From Staphylococcus delphini (GTDB lineage Bacteria; Bacillota; Bacilli; Staphylococcales; Staphylococcaceae), in assembly GCF_900636325.1 (NCBI RefSeq), contig NZ_LR134263.1, forward strand, positions 186,001 to 250,000: a DNA stretch of 64,000 nucleotides, in the 5' to 3' direction. Shown here piece by piece: positions 48,759 to 57,799 of this stretch. The position numbers were made by a program, and so were the translations under genes. Under the pieces are notes generated by a model. It made no database searches, had not been told where the DNA came from, and saw nothing but the letters and a program-made list of their open reading frames with translations. Every line of letters starts with the position of its first letter. The first letter of the stretch is position 1.

Positions 48759-49970
48759 TTATACGAATGCAGAGACGCCTGTCAGTGCACGACCAATCAC
48801 GAGGGCATTCATTTCATGCGTACCTTCATACGTATAAATGGCTTCAGCATCTGAGAAAAAGCGTGCGATATCTTGTTCGCCAGCGAGTATGCCGTTGCCC
48901 CCTGTAATCCCACGTCCCATTGCGACAGATTCACGTAGACGAAGCGCATTCATCATTTTCGCAGTCGAGGTTGCTACTTCATCGTATTCACCATTTTCTT
49001 GCATACGTGCTAATTGTGCGCTCATTGCCATGGCATGTGTCAGATTGCCTTGGATCATTGCGAGTTTTTCTTGAATCAGTTGATACTGGCTGATGGACTT
49101 TCCGAATTGTTTGCGTTGTTTGACATAGTCGAGTGTTGCGCGTAGCGTTCCGGCAAGTGCACCTGTTGCCATATAAGCAACACCAGCACGTGTAGAGTAT
49201 AAAATTTTGGCGATGTCTTTAAAGCTCGTGATGTTTTGGAGCCGATCTGCTTCATTCACACTCACCCCATTGAGTCGGATTTCTGCGTTAGGAACGATAC
49301 GTAAGGCGATTTTATGTTGAAGCACGTCAATTTCTACACCCTCTTGGTCCGGTGTGATGATAAAGCAATGCGGTTTGCCCGTCTCTTTGTTGACCGCAAA
49401 GACTGGAATGACATCGGACACATGCGCACCACCAATCCATTTTTTCGCGCCATGAATGACCCATTTATCGCCATGACGTTCGGCTACTGTTTCAAGGCCG
49501 CCTGCAACGTCCGAACCATGATTTGGCTCAGTCAAAGCAAAACAAGTGCGCAGTTCGTGTGACTGGAGTTTGGGTACATATTTTGCGACCTGTTCGGGAC
49601 TTCCGCCAAATAGAAATGTATTGTGACCTAATCCTTGATGGACGCCGAGCAATGTAGCCAATGAGACGTCAAAGCGTGCAATCGTATAGGACATGAAAAA
49701 TTGAAATAATTGACTCGGTGTCTTTGCCTTTTCGCGCCCTTGATAGAGGAGGGGGTTTGTAAAGTAATGGAGTTCCCCTATATCTTTGAAGTAGTCTTCT
49801 GGTACGGTTGCATCGACCCAATGTTGATTGATGTTTGAACGGTATTTGTTTTCTAACAAGTCATTGAGCTGTTGTAACAAGGCCACTTCGCCCTCTGTTA
49901 AACCTTTCGCAATACTTAAAATATCTTCAGGATATAATTGTTTTAATACTGCTGTTTTGTCTGTAGTCAT
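48759..49970 (-). CDS. fadD: Acyl-CoA dehydrogenase FadD (staphylococcal nomenclature)
   Basis: A 403-residue flavoprotein that introduces the first double bond in acyl-CoA. FALTEPNHGSDVAGG binds FAD and substrate, and the base Glu lies in YTYEGTHEMN near the end. The family is closest to glutaryl-CoA-dehydrogenase-like ACADs. The ATG at 49970 has AGGAGGT before it. The name follows S. aureus usage; in E. coli FadD is the ligase and FadE the dehydrogenase. Confidence 0.87.
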   Translation of the reverse strand: MTTDKTAVLKQLYPEDILSIAKGLTEGEVALLQQLNDLLENKYRSNINQHWVDATVPEDYFKDIGELHYFTNPLLYQGREKAKTPSQLFQFFMSYTIARFDVSLATLLGVHQGLGHNTFLFGGSPEQVAKYVPKLQSHELRTCFALTEPNHGSDVAGGLETVAERHGDKWVIHGAKKWIGGAHVSDVIPVFAVNKETGKPHCFIITPDQEGVEIDVLQHKIALRIVPNAEIRLNGVSVNEADRLQNITSFKDIAKILYSTRAGVAYMATGALAGTLRATLDYVKQRKQFGKSISQYQLIQEKLAMIQGNLTHAMAMSAQLARMQENGEYDEVATSTAKMMNALRLRESVAMGRGITGGNGILAGEQDIARFFSDAEAIYTYEGTHEMNALVIGRALTGVSAFV

Positions 49971-50012
49971 AAAAGAATACCTCCTCATAGTGATCTTCGT
50001 GTGACTTGCTTA

Positions 50013-51527
50013 TTATTGTTCAGCTGCTTGTTGTTGTGCTTTTTCATTCATCATTTTCGCGATGGTTATTTTATCCGGCTTTTGGGTTGAATTGAGTGGC
50101 ATATGTGTGACCGGCAAATACATGCGTGGCACTTTGTATCCAGCTAATCGTCCACGCATATGTTGGTCGAGTTGGTCTACATAATCGTCAGGTTGCTCTC
50201 GTAAAATAATCGCCGCTGCAATGGATTCACCGTATTTCGGATGTTCGTAACCAACGACGACACAGCGATCAATGAGTGGATGTTCAGCAAGTACATTTTC
50301 AACTTCTGATGGTAAGACGTTTTCACCTCCAGTAATGATGAGTTCTTTTTTACGGTCGATAATGAAAATGTCGCCTTCCTCATCCTTTTTCGCTAAATCA
50401 CCAGTGAGTAAATACTGTTCGTGGAAAATTTTGGCGGTCTCTTCAGGTTTATTCCAATAACCTGGCGTAACATTTTTGGCACGAATAGCCAGTTCACCAA
50501 TTTCACCGTTTGCGACTTCATTTTTGTCATCATCTAGCACTTTCGCATCGACAAACATCACCGCTTTCCCAATACTCATCGGCTTATGTCGGGCATTGTC
50601 AGGCGTGTTAACCATGACGAGTGGCGCTTCAGTGAGGCCGTATCCGTTAATAATGTTAATACCGTATTTTTTGAAGGCTTGTTGAATACTCGGTAACGGT
50701 TGAGAGCCTCCTTGAATGACATATTTCATCGCTCTAAAGTCATTCGGATTGAAATTTTTTTGTGTCAATGTGCTGTAATACATCGTTGGAATCATGATGA
50801 GGAAGTCTGGGTGATATTGTGCAATCATGTCGTTCAGTTCTTCGCCATTGAAATAGCGTTGTAAGACTAACGTGCCGCCTGCCATTAACGTTGGCAACAC
50901 CGTATCGTTAAAACCTAAAACATGAAACATCGGCGTGGAAATAATTGTGAGGTAGTCTGAGTTGAATTTGTAAGTCAGTTCAATATTGGCGCCATTATGC
51001 ACGAATGATTCATAGGAAAACATGACCCCTTTAGGAACGCCGGTTGTACCACTTGTATAAATCAATGCAGCCAGGTCTGTGGACTCTACAGCAATGGCTT
51101 TGAAGACAGAATGTTGTGAGGGGTCAACAATCTGGTTGTATGCATCGGAATCAATGTCCATATGCAAGTATTCAGGATTGACTTCACTCAGCGAACTTAA
51201 ATGCTTTTCAGCGTAAAATAATAATTTTAAAGTGGAATCCTCGACAATCGCTGCAATTTCTTTTGGGCTGAGTCGCCAGTTAATCGGTAAAAAGACAGCC
51301 CCCATTTTGAAACAAGCGAACAGTAAATCTAACAATGCAACATCGTTAGGTGCAAGTACACCGACGACATCCCCTTTTCGAATGCCTTGCTGAGTTAAAT
51401 AATGTGCCATATTATCTGCACGGATATTCAGTTGCTGGTATGACCATGATGTTCCTTTAAGGTGATCAATGACTGCGGGTTTCTCAATATCAAAGTCTGC
51501 ACGTGTTTTAATCCAATCGAAATTCAT
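50013..51527 (-). CDS. fadE: Acyl-CoA synthetase FadE (staphylococcal nomenclature)
   Basis: A 504-residue AMP-forming ligase that activates fatty acids with CoA. IYTSGTTGVPKGV is the P-loop, NGYGLTEAP the A5 motif, LTGDLA the ribose-binding Asp site, and the late catalytic lysine lies in NSTQKPDKI. It lies 42 bases upstream of fadD and 18 bases downstream of fadX. Confidence 0.88.
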   Translation of the reverse strand: MNFDWIKTRADFDIEKPAVIDHLKGTSWSYQQLNIRADNMAHYLTQQGIRKGDVVGVLAPNDVALLDLLFACFKMGAVFLPINWRLSPKEIAAIVEDSTLKLLFYAEKHLSSLSEVNPEYLHMDIDSDAYNQIVDPSQHSVFKAIAVESTDLAALIYTSGTTGVPKGVMFSYESFVHNGANIELTYKFNSDYLTIISTPMFHVLGFNDTVLPTLMAGGTLVLQRYFNGEELNDMIAQYHPDFLIMIPTMYYSTLTQKNFNPNDFRAMKYVIQGGSQPLPSIQQAFKKYGINIINGYGLTEAPLVMVNTPDNARHKPMSIGKAVMFVDAKVLDDDKNEVANGEIGELAIRAKNVTPGYWNKPEETAKIFHEQYLLTGDLAKKDEEGDIFIIDRKKELIITGGENVLPSEVENVLAEHPLIDRCVVVGYEHPKYGESIAAAIILREQPDDYVDQLDQHMRGRLAGYKVPRMYLPVTHMPLNSTQKPDKITIAKMMNEKAQQQAAEQ

Positions 51528-51545
51528 CTCTCAATACCCCCTTGT

Positions 51546-53117
51546 TTAGACTGTTTTGTTTGACTGAATCCTCTGTCGTAATAGCCCCCAATGTCGTTGA
51601 TACATCGAGGCATCCATCTGTTTTAAATGTGGTGAAATCTGTGGTGTAAAGCCCATTTGAGCGATAATATCTTGTTCGATGTCTAGTCCTGGTGCGACTT
51701 CTATCAAAGTGAGGCCGTCATCTTGCAGTTCGAATACAGCGCGGTCTGTCACGAAAAAGACTTCTTGATGTAATGACTTGGCGTACGATGCATTGAAATC
51801 AATGTTACTGACCGTCTCCACAAATTTTTGTGTATGGCCTTCTTCTACTACCGATAAGCGTTGGCCTTCTATACTGAGCTTGGCGCCAGCGATGAGTGTG
51901 CCGGTCAAAATCAACTTTTGTACAGATTGACTAATGTCGATAAAGCCACCACAACCATTCATGCGATTGCCGAAGTAGGAGACGTTGACATTGCCATGTT
52001 GGTCGACTTCCGCAAAACTCATTAATGCAATGGAAACACCCCCGTTGTAGATATAGTCCCATGTCAATTCATGCCGCATGCGAACGTCGGAATTGTAGTT
52101 CATCCCGAAATGTTCTCGACTCCCGATAAAACCTCCAAAAATACCAATGTCCATAATAGGCTGGACGAGATCATTGACATGTTCCTCATGCAGAAGGTTT
52201 GTCAATTCGTTGTTGATGCCATAACCGATGCTGATCGTGTCCCCAACGTTTAAAAATTGGGCTGCACGGCGCAACATCACTTTTCGTACGCTAAAGGGCA
52301 GTGGGGATTCGGGTATGGTATCGATACGGGCTTGTCCAGACAATGTAGGTTGGTACGGTGTTTGGACGACTTGTCGATGGTAGGAAGTATCTTCAACGAC
52401 ATAAACGTAATCAATAAGTGAACCAGGAATATATACGTGATTCGGATTTCGTTGACTGTTATCAACAATAGCTTTCACTTGTACGATAACGGTACCCCCA
52501 TTGGCCTTTGCATTGAGTGCTAAACTGTAACTTTCACCGAGATGCGCTTCTTCGTCCATATAAATGTTCCCTTGTTCATCGGCAAATGTACCTCGAAGCA
52601 ATGCGACATCTAACGGTGGCAATTGATAATGCAGAAAATCCTCACCATCAATATTCAGAAAAGAGACGAGTGATGAAGTCGTCTTATCATTGATGCGCCC
52701 CCCTTGATAGCGTGGGTCGATATGGGTGTTCAAGCCAATCTTTGTAATCACGCCAGGTGTGATAGCGTTGGTTTGACGGTAGTGTGTAGCAATCACGCCT
52801 TGTGGCAAAAAATAAGCTTCCAATTCGTTGTTTTTGATCGCTTGTGCTGTCCGTGGGGAAGCGGTCATAATACTCATGATGACACGGTCTACCATGTGTC
52901 GTGCAACGAAGTCATCTAATTCAATTGCTAACCCACGACTACTCACATCATTTGCCATCATCATCGTCAGGTGTTTTGGTTCTTGATGCTGATCATAATG
53001 TTCAATTAACGATGCAAGCAGTGCTGCCGGTAAATTAGAAACAGTCAGCGCCGCCAGACCTACCACATCACCTTTTTTTATCAGTGATGGAATCGTTGTC
53101 CATGTACACTTTTCCAT
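51546..53117 (-). CDS. fadX: Acyl-CoA:acetate CoA-transferase-like protein FadX
   Basis: A 523-residue class I CoA-transferase of the propionate CoA-transferase type; first gene of the operon. The N-terminal half has the GLAALTVSNLP start region and the C-terminal half the IMDIGIFGG segment followed by HFGMNYN and GCGGFIDISQ. In this class the segment normally carries the catalytic glutamate that forms the CoA thioester (ExGxxGG); here position 323 is Asp (codon GAC at 52149-52151). Either Asp serves, or the enzyme is altered or inactive. GGAGGCT precedes the ATG. Confidence 0.82.
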   Translation of the reverse strand: MEKCTWTTIPSLIKKGDVVGLAALTVSNLPAALLASLIEHYDQHQEPKHLTMMMANDVSSRGLAIELDDFVARHMVDRVIMSIMTASPRTAQAIKNNELEAYFLPQGVIATHYRQTNAITPGVITKIGLNTHIDPRYQGGRINDKTTSSLVSFLNIDGEDFLHYQLPPLDVALLRGTFADEQGNIYMDEEAHLGESYSLALNAKANGGTVIVQVKAIVDNSQRNPNHVYIPGSLIDYVYVVEDTSYHRQVVQTPYQPTLSGQARIDTIPESPLPFSVRKVMLRRAAQFLNVGDTISIGYGINNELTNLLHEEHVNDLVQPIMDIGIFGGFIGSREHFGMNYNSDVRMRHELTWDYIYNGGVSIALMSFAEVDQHGNVNVSYFGNRMNGCGGFIDISQSVQKLILTGTLIAGAKLSIEGQRLSVVEEGHTQKFVETVSNIDFNASYAKSLHQEVFFVTDRAVFELQDDGLTLIEVAPGLDIEQDIIAQMGFTPQISPHLKQMDASMYQRHWGLLRQRIQSNKTV

Positions 53118-53145
53118 ATCACAGAGCCTCCTTTTACACTTTTTA

Positions 53146-53159
53146 TGTAAGCCCTTACA
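53146..53159. promoter_or_regulatory. cre-like palindrome at the fad operon start
   Basis: TGTAAGCCCTTACA differs in one base from the symmetric cre form TGTAAGCGCTTACA. It overlaps the expected transcription start, a typical place for CcpA repression by glucose. Confidence 0.65.
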
Positions 53160-53162
53160 TGA

Positions 53163-53190
53163 AATATAACACAGTTACAACAATTGTAAA
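53163..53190 (-). promoter_or_regulatory. Promoter of the fad operon with an inner inverted repeat
   Basis: Minus-strand TTTACA (53185-53190), 16-base spacer, extended -10 TGTTATATT with TATATT at 53163-53168. TTACAA (53175-53180) and TTGTAA (53184-53189) form an inverted repeat across the spacer and -35 box; it may be an operator for a fatty-acid sensor. Confidence 0.65.
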
Positions 53191-53455
53191 AATAAAAAAT
53201 TTGTATTTTCAGATAATAGTCACAACAACGACACAAAATTTGGTGCGATGAAATGCGTGGTGACACTGTTTTCAGGCGTTTACATTGGAGGAGGAAAAAA
53301 TTTTCAATTGGGCATTCGGTATAGGGAGGGGGACATCATTTTATGTAGTCGCAAATGATTGGAGGACCGTTCCTTGTGATTCTATGTTAATGACCGATGA
53401 CTTACCCTTAGTTATCCTTTGGGGTGAAAGAATAAGGATAGGGCGTTCAAAAATA

Positions 53456-53488
53456 AAAGGACTAGCCCTTTGTGATGGCCAGTCCTTT
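53456..53488 (-). terminator. Terminator after the MFS transporter gene
   Basis: AAAGGACT and GCC pair with GGC and AGTCCTTT around a short loop; just beyond the stop at 53494. The 53191-53455 gap shows no gene I can support. Confidence 0.7.
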
Positions 53489-53493
53489 AAGTG

Positions 53494-54666
53494 TTATTTT
53501 GAGTGTTGAGCGACATGACGTCCATGTACGACATAATAGAGTACGAGTGCGATGAGTGCTAATATGGCCATGGCAACGTAAAGCGTATGGAACCCCCACA
53601 TTGAAATGATATAACCTAATAAAAAGGGGCCGAAACCTGCGCCAAAGTCTAAGAAAATATAAAATGTTGATGTCGCAAGGCCGACTTGATGGCGAGGGGC
53701 CTGTTGCACGACGATAGCTTGACCACTCGGCACAATCGTTCCGTAACCAATACCGATAAAAATAGCCGATAATGCGATGAGCCACGTCCCTTGTGCACTG
53801 CTTAATATGACGAGGCCGATTGCGAAAATAATTATGACAGGATACATCATTGCATTGTGGCCATATTGGTCAAAAATTCTGCCAGTGAAAGGTCTGGTCA
53901 CAAACGCACTGATGGCGTACACGATAAAGAAAATGCTGGCCGCTGTCGGTAAATCCATTGTTTCTGTATACACAGATAAGAATGAGAGTACACTTGAATA
54001 GGCGACACCAATCACAGCTAAGACGAAAGAGAGGGGCATGGCATCTTTTTGAATAAATGCGCCAATCCCTTTCAGCGGTGTACTTTTCATTGACGTTTCT
54101 ACTTGAGGTAAAGGTTTCAAGGCAACTGCAAGTATGAATGCCAGTATAATCACACCTAAACCGAGTGTGAATATCGAGCGGAAACCGAATGATTGGTTGA
54201 ATAAAATACCCAAAAACGGTCCCACAGCAGAAGCGGTTGTCACACTTAAAGCGTAGTAACCGATGCCTTCCCCTTTACGTGCTTCCGGTACAATACGAGA
54301 CGAAATGGCACCTGTCGCAGTAGAAGAAAAGCCAAATGCGATACCATGGATAAAACGCACTATTAATAATAGGGCGAGTGTTTGGATGACAAAATAAAGT
54401 GCGACTGTGACAATTGAAAAAATAACACCATAAACGAGTACTTTTTTAGGTTGAATTGCATCGACGATACGCCCAGAAGCAAGCCGTCCTATTAACATAC
54501 CGATAATGAAAATACCTGATGCAAGACCGCCGATACTTTCAGAAGTATGGAATTCATTAATTGTGAACACTGTCACTGTTACAATGAGCATATAGTGAAT
54601 CATGTACATTAAAAAGTTGGTCAACGTGATGAAAATAAAGTCTTTAGACCAAAGTTTTTCTTGCAT
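53494..54666 (-). CDS. MFS transporter (12-TM)
   Basis: A 390-residue transporter with about twelve hydrophobic segments. The GRLASGRIVDAIQPK loop after helix 2 is the MFS motif A, and FVTRPFTGRIFDQYG repeats it in the second half. The frame extends upstream, but ATG 54666 is chosen because AAGGTGG stands eight bases before it and the first helix follows at once. Substrate unknown; drug or sugar efflux is usual for relatives. Confidence 0.75.
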   Translation of the reverse strand: MQEKLWSKDFIFITLTNFLMYMIHYMLIVTVTVFTINEFHTSESIGGLASGIFIIGMLIGRLASGRIVDAIQPKKVLVYGVIFSIVTVALYFVIQTLALLLIVRFIHGIAFGFSSTATGAISSRIVPEARKGEGIGYYALSVTTASAVGPFLGILFNQSFGFRSIFTLGLGVIILAFILAVALKPLPQVETSMKSTPLKGIGAFIQKDAMPLSFVLAVIGVAYSSVLSFLSVYTETMDLPTAASIFFIVYAISAFVTRPFTGRIFDQYGHNAMMYPVIIIFAIGLVILSSAQGTWLIALSAIFIGIGYGTIVPSGQAIVVQQAPRHQVGLATSTFYIFLDFGAGFGPFLLGYIISMWGFHTLYVAMAILALIALVLYYVVHGRHVAQHSK

Positions 54667-54714
54667 AAACAGGACCACCTTTTGTTGGCAATAGAAGTAG
54701 GTTGATATGTATTT

Positions 54715-54743
54715 AGTATAGAACATCGTAGGCGACATGTTAA
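54715..54743 (-). promoter_or_regulatory. Promoter of the MFS transporter gene
   Basis: Minus-strand TTAACA (54738-54743), 17-base spacer, TATACT (54715-54720). Confidence 0.6.
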
Positions 54744-55009
54744 ATAAGAGGTATTGGAAGGACGGGGTGGACAACATTGATGCGCACTGTGTTGAACAAA
54801 AGCCGGAGTATTACAAATTGTTGAACTTTACAATTGCTTCACGGGATATGACTTCCTTTGGTCTCCCTTTCCCAAAATGATTTGCCTCAACTCACCGGCA
54901 TTTTTGTATGATAGTTAACAAATGAGGGTGAGCTGAGACATAGCCTAGGAAAAGCATCATTTTGTAAAAGGGTGACTTCACTTTTGATTGGGTGACGCGT
55001 TTGAGTTTG

Positions 55010-56053
55010 TTACGTCGTCTGTAATGTTTCTTCAAGTTTGCCTAAATGGCGTAATGTGGGTGTGAGTGCCGCAAAGAAAAAGCCTTCCTTCAACTTGCGT
55101 GCTTGTGGCGCTTTTGGCGAATAAGCCCGAGAACCGCCATTCACCATTGACGCTTGGTTCACTTCTAACAATAAATAGCCGAGTGCTTTTTTCAATTGAA
55201 TGATTTCGAGTAAATGTTCACTTAAGTCATCTTGCGCTTGATCTAACAATGCATAATATTGCTCGCGTAACGTGTCAAACTGCTTTTTGTAATGTGCAAC
55301 ATCATACTCTAAATACGCATTAATGCCATTTTGTGCGTTTGAAAATTGATCGATTAAGTCGAGCGAACTTTGAATGGCACCTAATGCGATAGGGATTTGT
55401 AAAGTGACGAACTGCGGGCGAATCGTTGCCGCAAATTGTTCGGCATCTTTCGTAATGATTTGTGATGCTGGTACGGCCACATTGTCGAATGTCATGCTGA
55501 AAGTGGCTGAACCGTTGACCCCTAAGAAGTTGGATTTTTCTTCCAGTGTGAGGCCATCTGTATTCGCTTGTAGAATAAACATTACGAGTTCGTTCGTCTC
55601 TGTATTTTGTGATATGGCACCGAAATAATGCGACGCGCCAATATTGCTCACTGCTGGCAATTTTCCGTTGACGATCAGTTGTTCACCTTCATAATGATGC
55701 GTTAAGTTGAAAGTTTCTAATGCATTGAACGACTTCATCGGGTTAGACAAGCCTGTTGCGCCTAACGCTTGGCCAGATAAAATTTGTTGTTGTAAATCTT
55801 CGTGTAATGCCGGTTGTTGCGCTTGTTTTAAATATGTTGAAAAGGCGAGTTGGCACCATAAACAAAAGGCTGTTGTCAAGCATGAGTATGCGACTTTTTC
55901 AATCACCAAGGCATTTTGTTTAAGATCATCTTTAGAAAAATGGCCGTCTTTAAATAATTGTGCGATAAAGTCTTGTGCGTAATATTGTCCGTGATCAATG
56001 TCGATTAAGTAAGGGTCCAGTTTTTGTTCGATTAAAGTTTCTAACGTAGTCAT
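55010..56053 (-). CDS. Acyl-CoA dehydrogenase-like flavoprotein, possibly desulfurisation-related
   Basis: A 347-residue protein of the acyl-CoA dehydrogenase fold (ATGLSNPMKS, then FLGVNGSATFSMTFDNVAVP). The YEG-type catalytic glutamate of true dehydrogenases is not seen at the C-terminus, which reads NGGSRAYSPKAPQARK. Such proteins next to SsuABC-type transporters include SfnB/DszC-like FMN-dependent monooxygenases that act on sulfur compounds. AAAGGAG precedes the ATG. It is the last gene of a four-gene minus-strand operon. Confidence 0.65.
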   Translation of the reverse strand: MTTLETLIEQKLDPYLIDIDHGQYYAQDFIAQLFKDGHFSKDDLKQNALVIEKVAYSCLTTAFCLWCQLAFSTYLKQAQQPALHEDLQQQILSGQALGATGLSNPMKSFNALETFNLTHHYEGEQLIVNGKLPAVSNIGASHYFGAISQNTETNELVMFILQANTDGLTLEEKSNFLGVNGSATFSMTFDNVAVPASQIITKDAEQFAATIRPQFVTLQIPIALGAIQSSLDLIDQFSNAQNGINAYLEYDVAHYKKQFDTLREQYYALLDQAQDDLSEHLLEIIQLKKALGYLLLEVNQASMVNGGSRAYSPKAPQARKLKEGFFFAALTPTLRHLGKLEETLQTT

Positions 56054-56068
56054 CTGATTACTCCTTTA

Positions 56069-56833
56069 TTAAGATTCTCCAAAGCGTTTTAAAATGAGAC
56101 GTTCCAAATAACTAATAAGACGGTCAATAAGAAAACCGAAAAGACCGATGAAAAAGATGGCGGATAAAACATCTTCTAAGTTCAACATATTGCGAGAGTC
56201 GACAATGAGAAAACCGAGTCCAGACTGTGCGCCGATCATTTCTCCTGACACTAAGAAAATCCAACTTGTGCCGACCGCGACATGAATGCCTGACATGATA
56301 TGTTTAAATGCGCCAGGAAAAATAATGTCACGATATAATGCCCAGCCACGTAAGTTCAAGTTATCGGCAATTTTTAAATAATGATTATCAATCGTACGCA
56401 CACCTTTAATCGTGTTGAAAATGATAGGAAAGAAAGCAGCGATAAAAATGATGAAAATCGCTGGTAAACTGCCAATCCCGAACCAGAGTACGATAAAAGG
56501 AGACCACGCAATCGGTGAAATAGGTCGAATCGTTTGTAGTAAAGGTTCAATCGCTTGATAAAGCATTCGGTTGCGCCCTAACAAAATGCCGAGTGGAATG
56601 GCGAGTAAGACAGCGATTAAAAACCCGACAATAAAGCGATATAAACTAATACTCAGATGGACAAATATTTCCCCGGTTATGATGAAATGGCCAATACTTT
56701 GTGCGACTTGAATAGGACCAGGCAACAAGACCGGTTGATAATCACCAATCCAAATCACACATTGCCAAATTAATAAGAACAAGACGAAAGTATAGAAAGG
56801 GCGTAAATAATTTTTAAATACGGTTGCTATCAT
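56069..56833 (-). CDS. ABC transporter permease, SsuC/TauC type
   Basis: A 254-residue inner-membrane protein with about six segments and the EAA-type loop (NLNLRGWALYRDIIFPGAFKH) that docks the ATPase. The frame opens with a GTG at 56842, but ATG 56833 is preferred because AAAGGGTGA stands before it. Pairs with the binding protein (ends at 56839) and ATPase upstream to import a small organic or sulfonated compound. Confidence 0.8.
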   Translation of the reverse strand: MIATVFKNYLRPFYTFVLFLLIWQCVIWIGDYQPVLLPGPIQVAQSIGHFIITGEIFVHLSISLYRFIVGFLIAVLLAIPLGILLGRNRMLYQAIEPLLQTIRPISPIAWSPFIVLWFGIGSLPAIFIIFIAAFFPIIFNTIKGVRTIDNHYLKIADNLNLRGWALYRDIIFPGAFKHIMSGIHVAVGTSWIFLVSGEMIGAQSGLGFLIVDSRNMLNLEDVLSAIFFIGLFGFLIDRLISYLERLILKRFGES

Positions 56834-56838
56834 GTGAA

Positions 56839-57786
56839 TCACCCTTTCTCATATAATGAATCATCGACAAATTGCGCGTATGAAGGTGCGTCAAATAACT
56901 GATGAGACTTCACGAGTTGTGCAATTTTATCGTAGCCCGCTCGTTGGATCGTTAAATCTCCATAAGACGTCCACCTTGCAGATTGTTCTAAAATTTTGCG
57001 GTCTTGTTTGTAATATTTCGACATGACATCCACACTTTTGGCTGTATCATCTAATTGATAACCCGCTTTTTTGTAATCACTGACAAACTGTTGAGCGGCT
57101 TGATGATGGTGTTGAATGACATCTTCTTGTAAGACGAGGACACAACAATACGCATCAGGCATAATATCGCTGCCGTGTTGCAATAAGTGACCTTTTCCAA
57201 GCTTTTCACCGAGTGCGCCGAATGGTTCTGCCACGGAATAACCGTCAATACGTTGTTCACTGAGTGCGGCAGGCATTTCAGCAGGTGCCATTTCGTGATA
57301 ATGAAAATGGCCGTCATGAACATGAAGCTGTTTGCGCATTTCTTCTAACAGTAAATAATGTGTGGAATAACGATGTGGAATCGCAAACGCATAATCATCT
57401 TTATTGTTAAAGTCATGCAAATCATGGCCGTTTTGACCGAGGACGACATTCCCTTCATGATGGCCGAGTGCCACTGCTTTGATTGGGGAACCTTTCGATT
57501 TTGCTTTCATCGCCAGTTCGATTAACGTAGAGGCACCATCTATTCGCCCGCTGTTCAATGCATCCATCAGATCAGGCCAATTGTTAAAACGGACCAATTC
57601 GACGTCGTAATACGGATTGTTCTTTTTAATTTCTTTCGTCATCATCAAATTCGCCGCATGTGTGATCGGCAAGTAGCCTATTTTCAGCACTTTTTTATCA
57701 TGGCTTGCATGATTTTGAGAATTTGGCGTACAACCCGTCACGATGAAAAGGGCGATGCTCAATAAAATAAGTAATCTTTTTCTCAT
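56839..57786 (-). CDS. ABC transporter substrate-binding lipoprotein, SsuA/NMT1 type
   Basis: A 315-residue binding protein. Residues 1-18 are a lipoprotein signal ending in VTGC, so Cys19 would be lipidated. The core has KIGYLPITHAANLMM and the DALNSGRIDGAS and YSVAEPFG segments of NMT1/SsuA-type proteins. Its substrate is not decidable: aliphatic sulfonates, nitrate or thiamine precursors are bound by relatives. The histidine-rich nature (several HxH) is noteworthy. AAAGGAG precedes the ATG. Confidence 0.78.
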   Translation of the reverse strand: MRKRLLILLSIALFIVTGCTPNSQNHASHDKKVLKIGYLPITHAANLMMTKEIKKNNPYYDVELVRFNNWPDLMDALNSGRIDGASTLIELAMKAKSKGSPIKAVALGHHEGNVVLGQNGHDLHDFNNKDDYAFAIPHRYSTHYLLLEEMRKQLHVHDGHFHYHEMAPAEMPAALSEQRIDGYSVAEPFGALGEKLGKGHLLQHGSDIMPDAYCCVLVLQEDVIQHHHQAAQQFVSDYKKAGYQLDDTAKSVDVMSKYYKQDRKILEQSARWTSYGDLTIQRAGYDKIAQLVKSHQLFDAPSYAQFVDDSLYEKG

Positions 57787-57799
57787 CTATAGCGCTCCT

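Noticed and set aside
53285-53509. 74-codon frame starting TTG after the fad promoter
   Set aside because: It runs through the terminator at 53456-53488 and has no recognisable features.
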